From NCBI GenBank assembly GCA_031279155.1, contig JAITJB010000024.1:1-13984 (forward strand): a stretch of 13,984 bases of DNA, in the 5' to 3' direction. The DNA comes from Deltaproteobacteria bacterium (GTDB lineage Bacteria; Desulfobacterota; Desulfarculia; Adiutricales; Adiutricaceae). Positions 12,872-13,984 of this stretch are shown in pieces (within the stretch, counting starts at the first letter, position 1; each line of letters opens with the position of its first letter). Made by a program: the position numbers and the translations under genes. The notes beneath the pieces were generated by a model. It ran no database searches, had not been told where the DNA came from, and saw nothing but the letters and a program-made list of their open reading frames with translations.

Positions 12872-13984
12872 TTATGAGCTCCCGTCATCGCCGGCTAAGA
12901 TCTCCTCGTCAAAACTGGCGTAGCCGCTAACCGGGGCTGAAACCTGATCGGAATTTGGCCCAAAGCCGCCGCTGGGCCGAAGTGTTAAGTGGATGTCCGG
13001 ACCCTTGCGGCCGATTTTTAGGACATCAAGATCTTTAGCTAAGTTAAGGCTATCTAAACCAGGTCCGCCCAACAGTGACGGCGCGTCGCGACCGCCTAAA
13101 AACTTGGGGGCCAAAAAGATGTGGACCAGATCGACAATAGGTTCCTCAAGCAAGGCTGAGGAGGCTAAAGTGGCGCCTGGCTCAATTAAGACGCTCTGAA
13201 GACCAGCTTGGGCCATCTCCGATAAGATGGCTCTAAGGGAAAGTTGACCTTCCGTCCGCCTAGGGACTTCCCAGAGGGTGTTACCCATGCGCCGGATGGA
13301 ATCCTTGGCTGCTTGGTCGGCGTCCGGGGCGCAGATGACCACGGTTGGGCCGCCCAATTGGGGATCGAAGAGCTTAAGGTTTCGAGGAAGTTTTAGCGAG
13401 GGGTCTAAGACCACGCGCCAGGGTTGATGGTGCATCTTGCGCCGTCCCCAAGGCCTGGCTGAGAGCTCAGGGTTATCTTGGAAGGCCGTGGTCCGGCCAA
13501 TCATGACGGCGTCAACGCCGGCTCTGATGATGTGACCGAAGTTTCGGGCGGCTTTCGAGCTTATCCAACGCGAGTCGCCGGTGTGGGTGGCGATTTTACC
13601 ATCTAAACTAGCGGCGGTTTTTAAGATAACAAAGGGCAGGCCCTTAGAGACCCATTTAAAGAAAAACTGGTTTAGTTCCCAAGCCTCGTTGGCCATAAGT
13701 CCGCGGTCAACTTCAATACCGGCTTCCTCTAAGAGAGCCGCGCCGCCAGCCGCCTTGGGATGAGGATCTGAAACAGAGTAGTAAACCTTAGCTACCCCGG
13801 CGTCAATAATGGCTTCCGTACAGGGCGGAGTGCGTCCGTAGTGTGAGCAAGGCTCGAGGTTAACGTAGAGCTCAGCTCCGTTAGCCTTGCGCCCGGCTTC
13901 GGTCAAGGCCGCAGCTTCGGCGTGGGGTTGCCCCGGGCCAGTGTGCCAGCTCTTAGCTATAATACGACCACGCTTGACCAAGAC
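12872..13984 (-). CDS. ribD: Bifunctional riboflavin deaminase/reductase RibD (5' partial)
   Basis: RibD deaminates the GTP-cyclohydrolase II product and then reduces its ribose. The deaminase domain shows the zinc ligands in GQPHAEAAAL and EPCSHYGRTPPCTEA. The reductase domain starts near FVILKTAASLDGKIATHTGDSRWISS and contains GVDAVMIGRTTAFQDNPELSAR and a late GGPGLDSL region. The frame stays open to the right edge, where it reads VLVKRGRII, the usual end of the first RibD beta-hairpin. About 35-45 N-terminal residues are therefore missing; the TTG at 13981 is internal. The C-terminus carries a polar tail of about 35 residues beyond the reductase fold, and ribE follows without a gap. Any promoter or FMN riboswitch would lie outside the window. 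Confidence 0.95.
   Translation of the reverse strand, partial: VLVKRGRIIAKSWHTGPGQPHAEAAALTEAGRKANGAELYVNLEPCSHYGRTPPCTEAIIDAGVAKVYYSVSDPHPKAAGGAALLEEAGIEVDRGLMANEAWELNQFFFKWVSKGLPFVILKTAASLDGKIATHTGDSRWISSKAARNFGHIIRAGVDAVMIGRTTAFQDNPELSARPWGRRKMHHQPWRVVLDPSLKLPRNLKLFDPQLGGPTVVICAPDADQAAKDSIRRMGNTLWEVPRRTEGQLSLRAILSEMAQAGLQSVLIEPGATLASSALLEEPIVDLVHIFLAPKFLGGRDAPSLLGGPGLDSLNLAKDLDVLKIGRKGPDIHLTLRPSGGFGPNSDQVSAPVSGYASFDEEILAGDDGSS

Noticed and set aside
13979..13981. TTG at 13981 as the ribD start
   Set aside because: The frame continues through the edge as VLVKRG, the conserved RibD interior, and the first structural elements would be missing.

Overview
The window looks like chromosomal, mostly housekeeping DNA from a Gram-negative, LPS-making bacterium. 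The Kdo transferase WaaA and a SecB-type chaperone point to an outer membrane. The fused TIGR03960/TIGR03936 radical-SAM protein beside an RNase E/G, and glutamine-type NadE, fit a deltaproteobacterial (Desulfobacterota) lineage. That placement is inference from gene content; no rRNA or phylogenetic marker is present. Coding DNA is moderately GC-rich, CTAG is not depleted, and short tandem duplications are frequent both inside and between genes.

Left end, + strand: the 3' part of nadE (synthetase domain of a glutamine-dependent NAD+ synthetase, cut by the left edge) and a small DUF4870/Tic20-like membrane protein. Positions 1530-11000 are then one long run of minus-strand genes. Read in transcription order from the right they are: a zinc-ribbon/poly-proline/acidic protein of unknown function, pyrF (ATGA overlap), the TIGR03960-TIGR03936 fusion, RNase G (rng), a SecB-family chaperone, waaA/kdtA, a secreted cysteine-rich DUF3298-like protein and rsmD. 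Gaps are short (overlap to about 80 bp) as far as waaA, so this part may be one operon mixing pyrimidine synthesis, RNA processing, export and LPS core synthesis. Between the DUF3298-like gene and rsmD the whole spacer is an 18-unit, 8-bp degenerate tandem array.

Right end, minus strand: ribD (5' end cut by the right edge) and ribE, abutting as TAAGTG, the start of riboflavin synthesis. No ribBA, ribH or FMN riboswitch is visible here.

The most interesting part is the roughly 1.2-kb gene-poor stretch between the zinc-ribbon gene and ribE (about 10980-12220). It has no convincing protein gene but carries two divergent, apparently non-coding transcription units. On the minus strand, a sigma70-type promoter leads into a structured RNA of about 130 nt (11415 to 11286) that ends in a 16-bp terminator hairpin. 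On the + strand, a textbook sigma54 promoter (TGGCACG-N4-TTGC, GG-N10-GC) leads into a structured RNA of about 200 nt without an ATG (about 12012 to 12213), ended by a perfect intrinsic terminator just short of the ribE stop codon. I recognise neither RNA as a known family. Both have C-rich stretches predicted to be unpaired, so both are candidate regulatory small RNAs.
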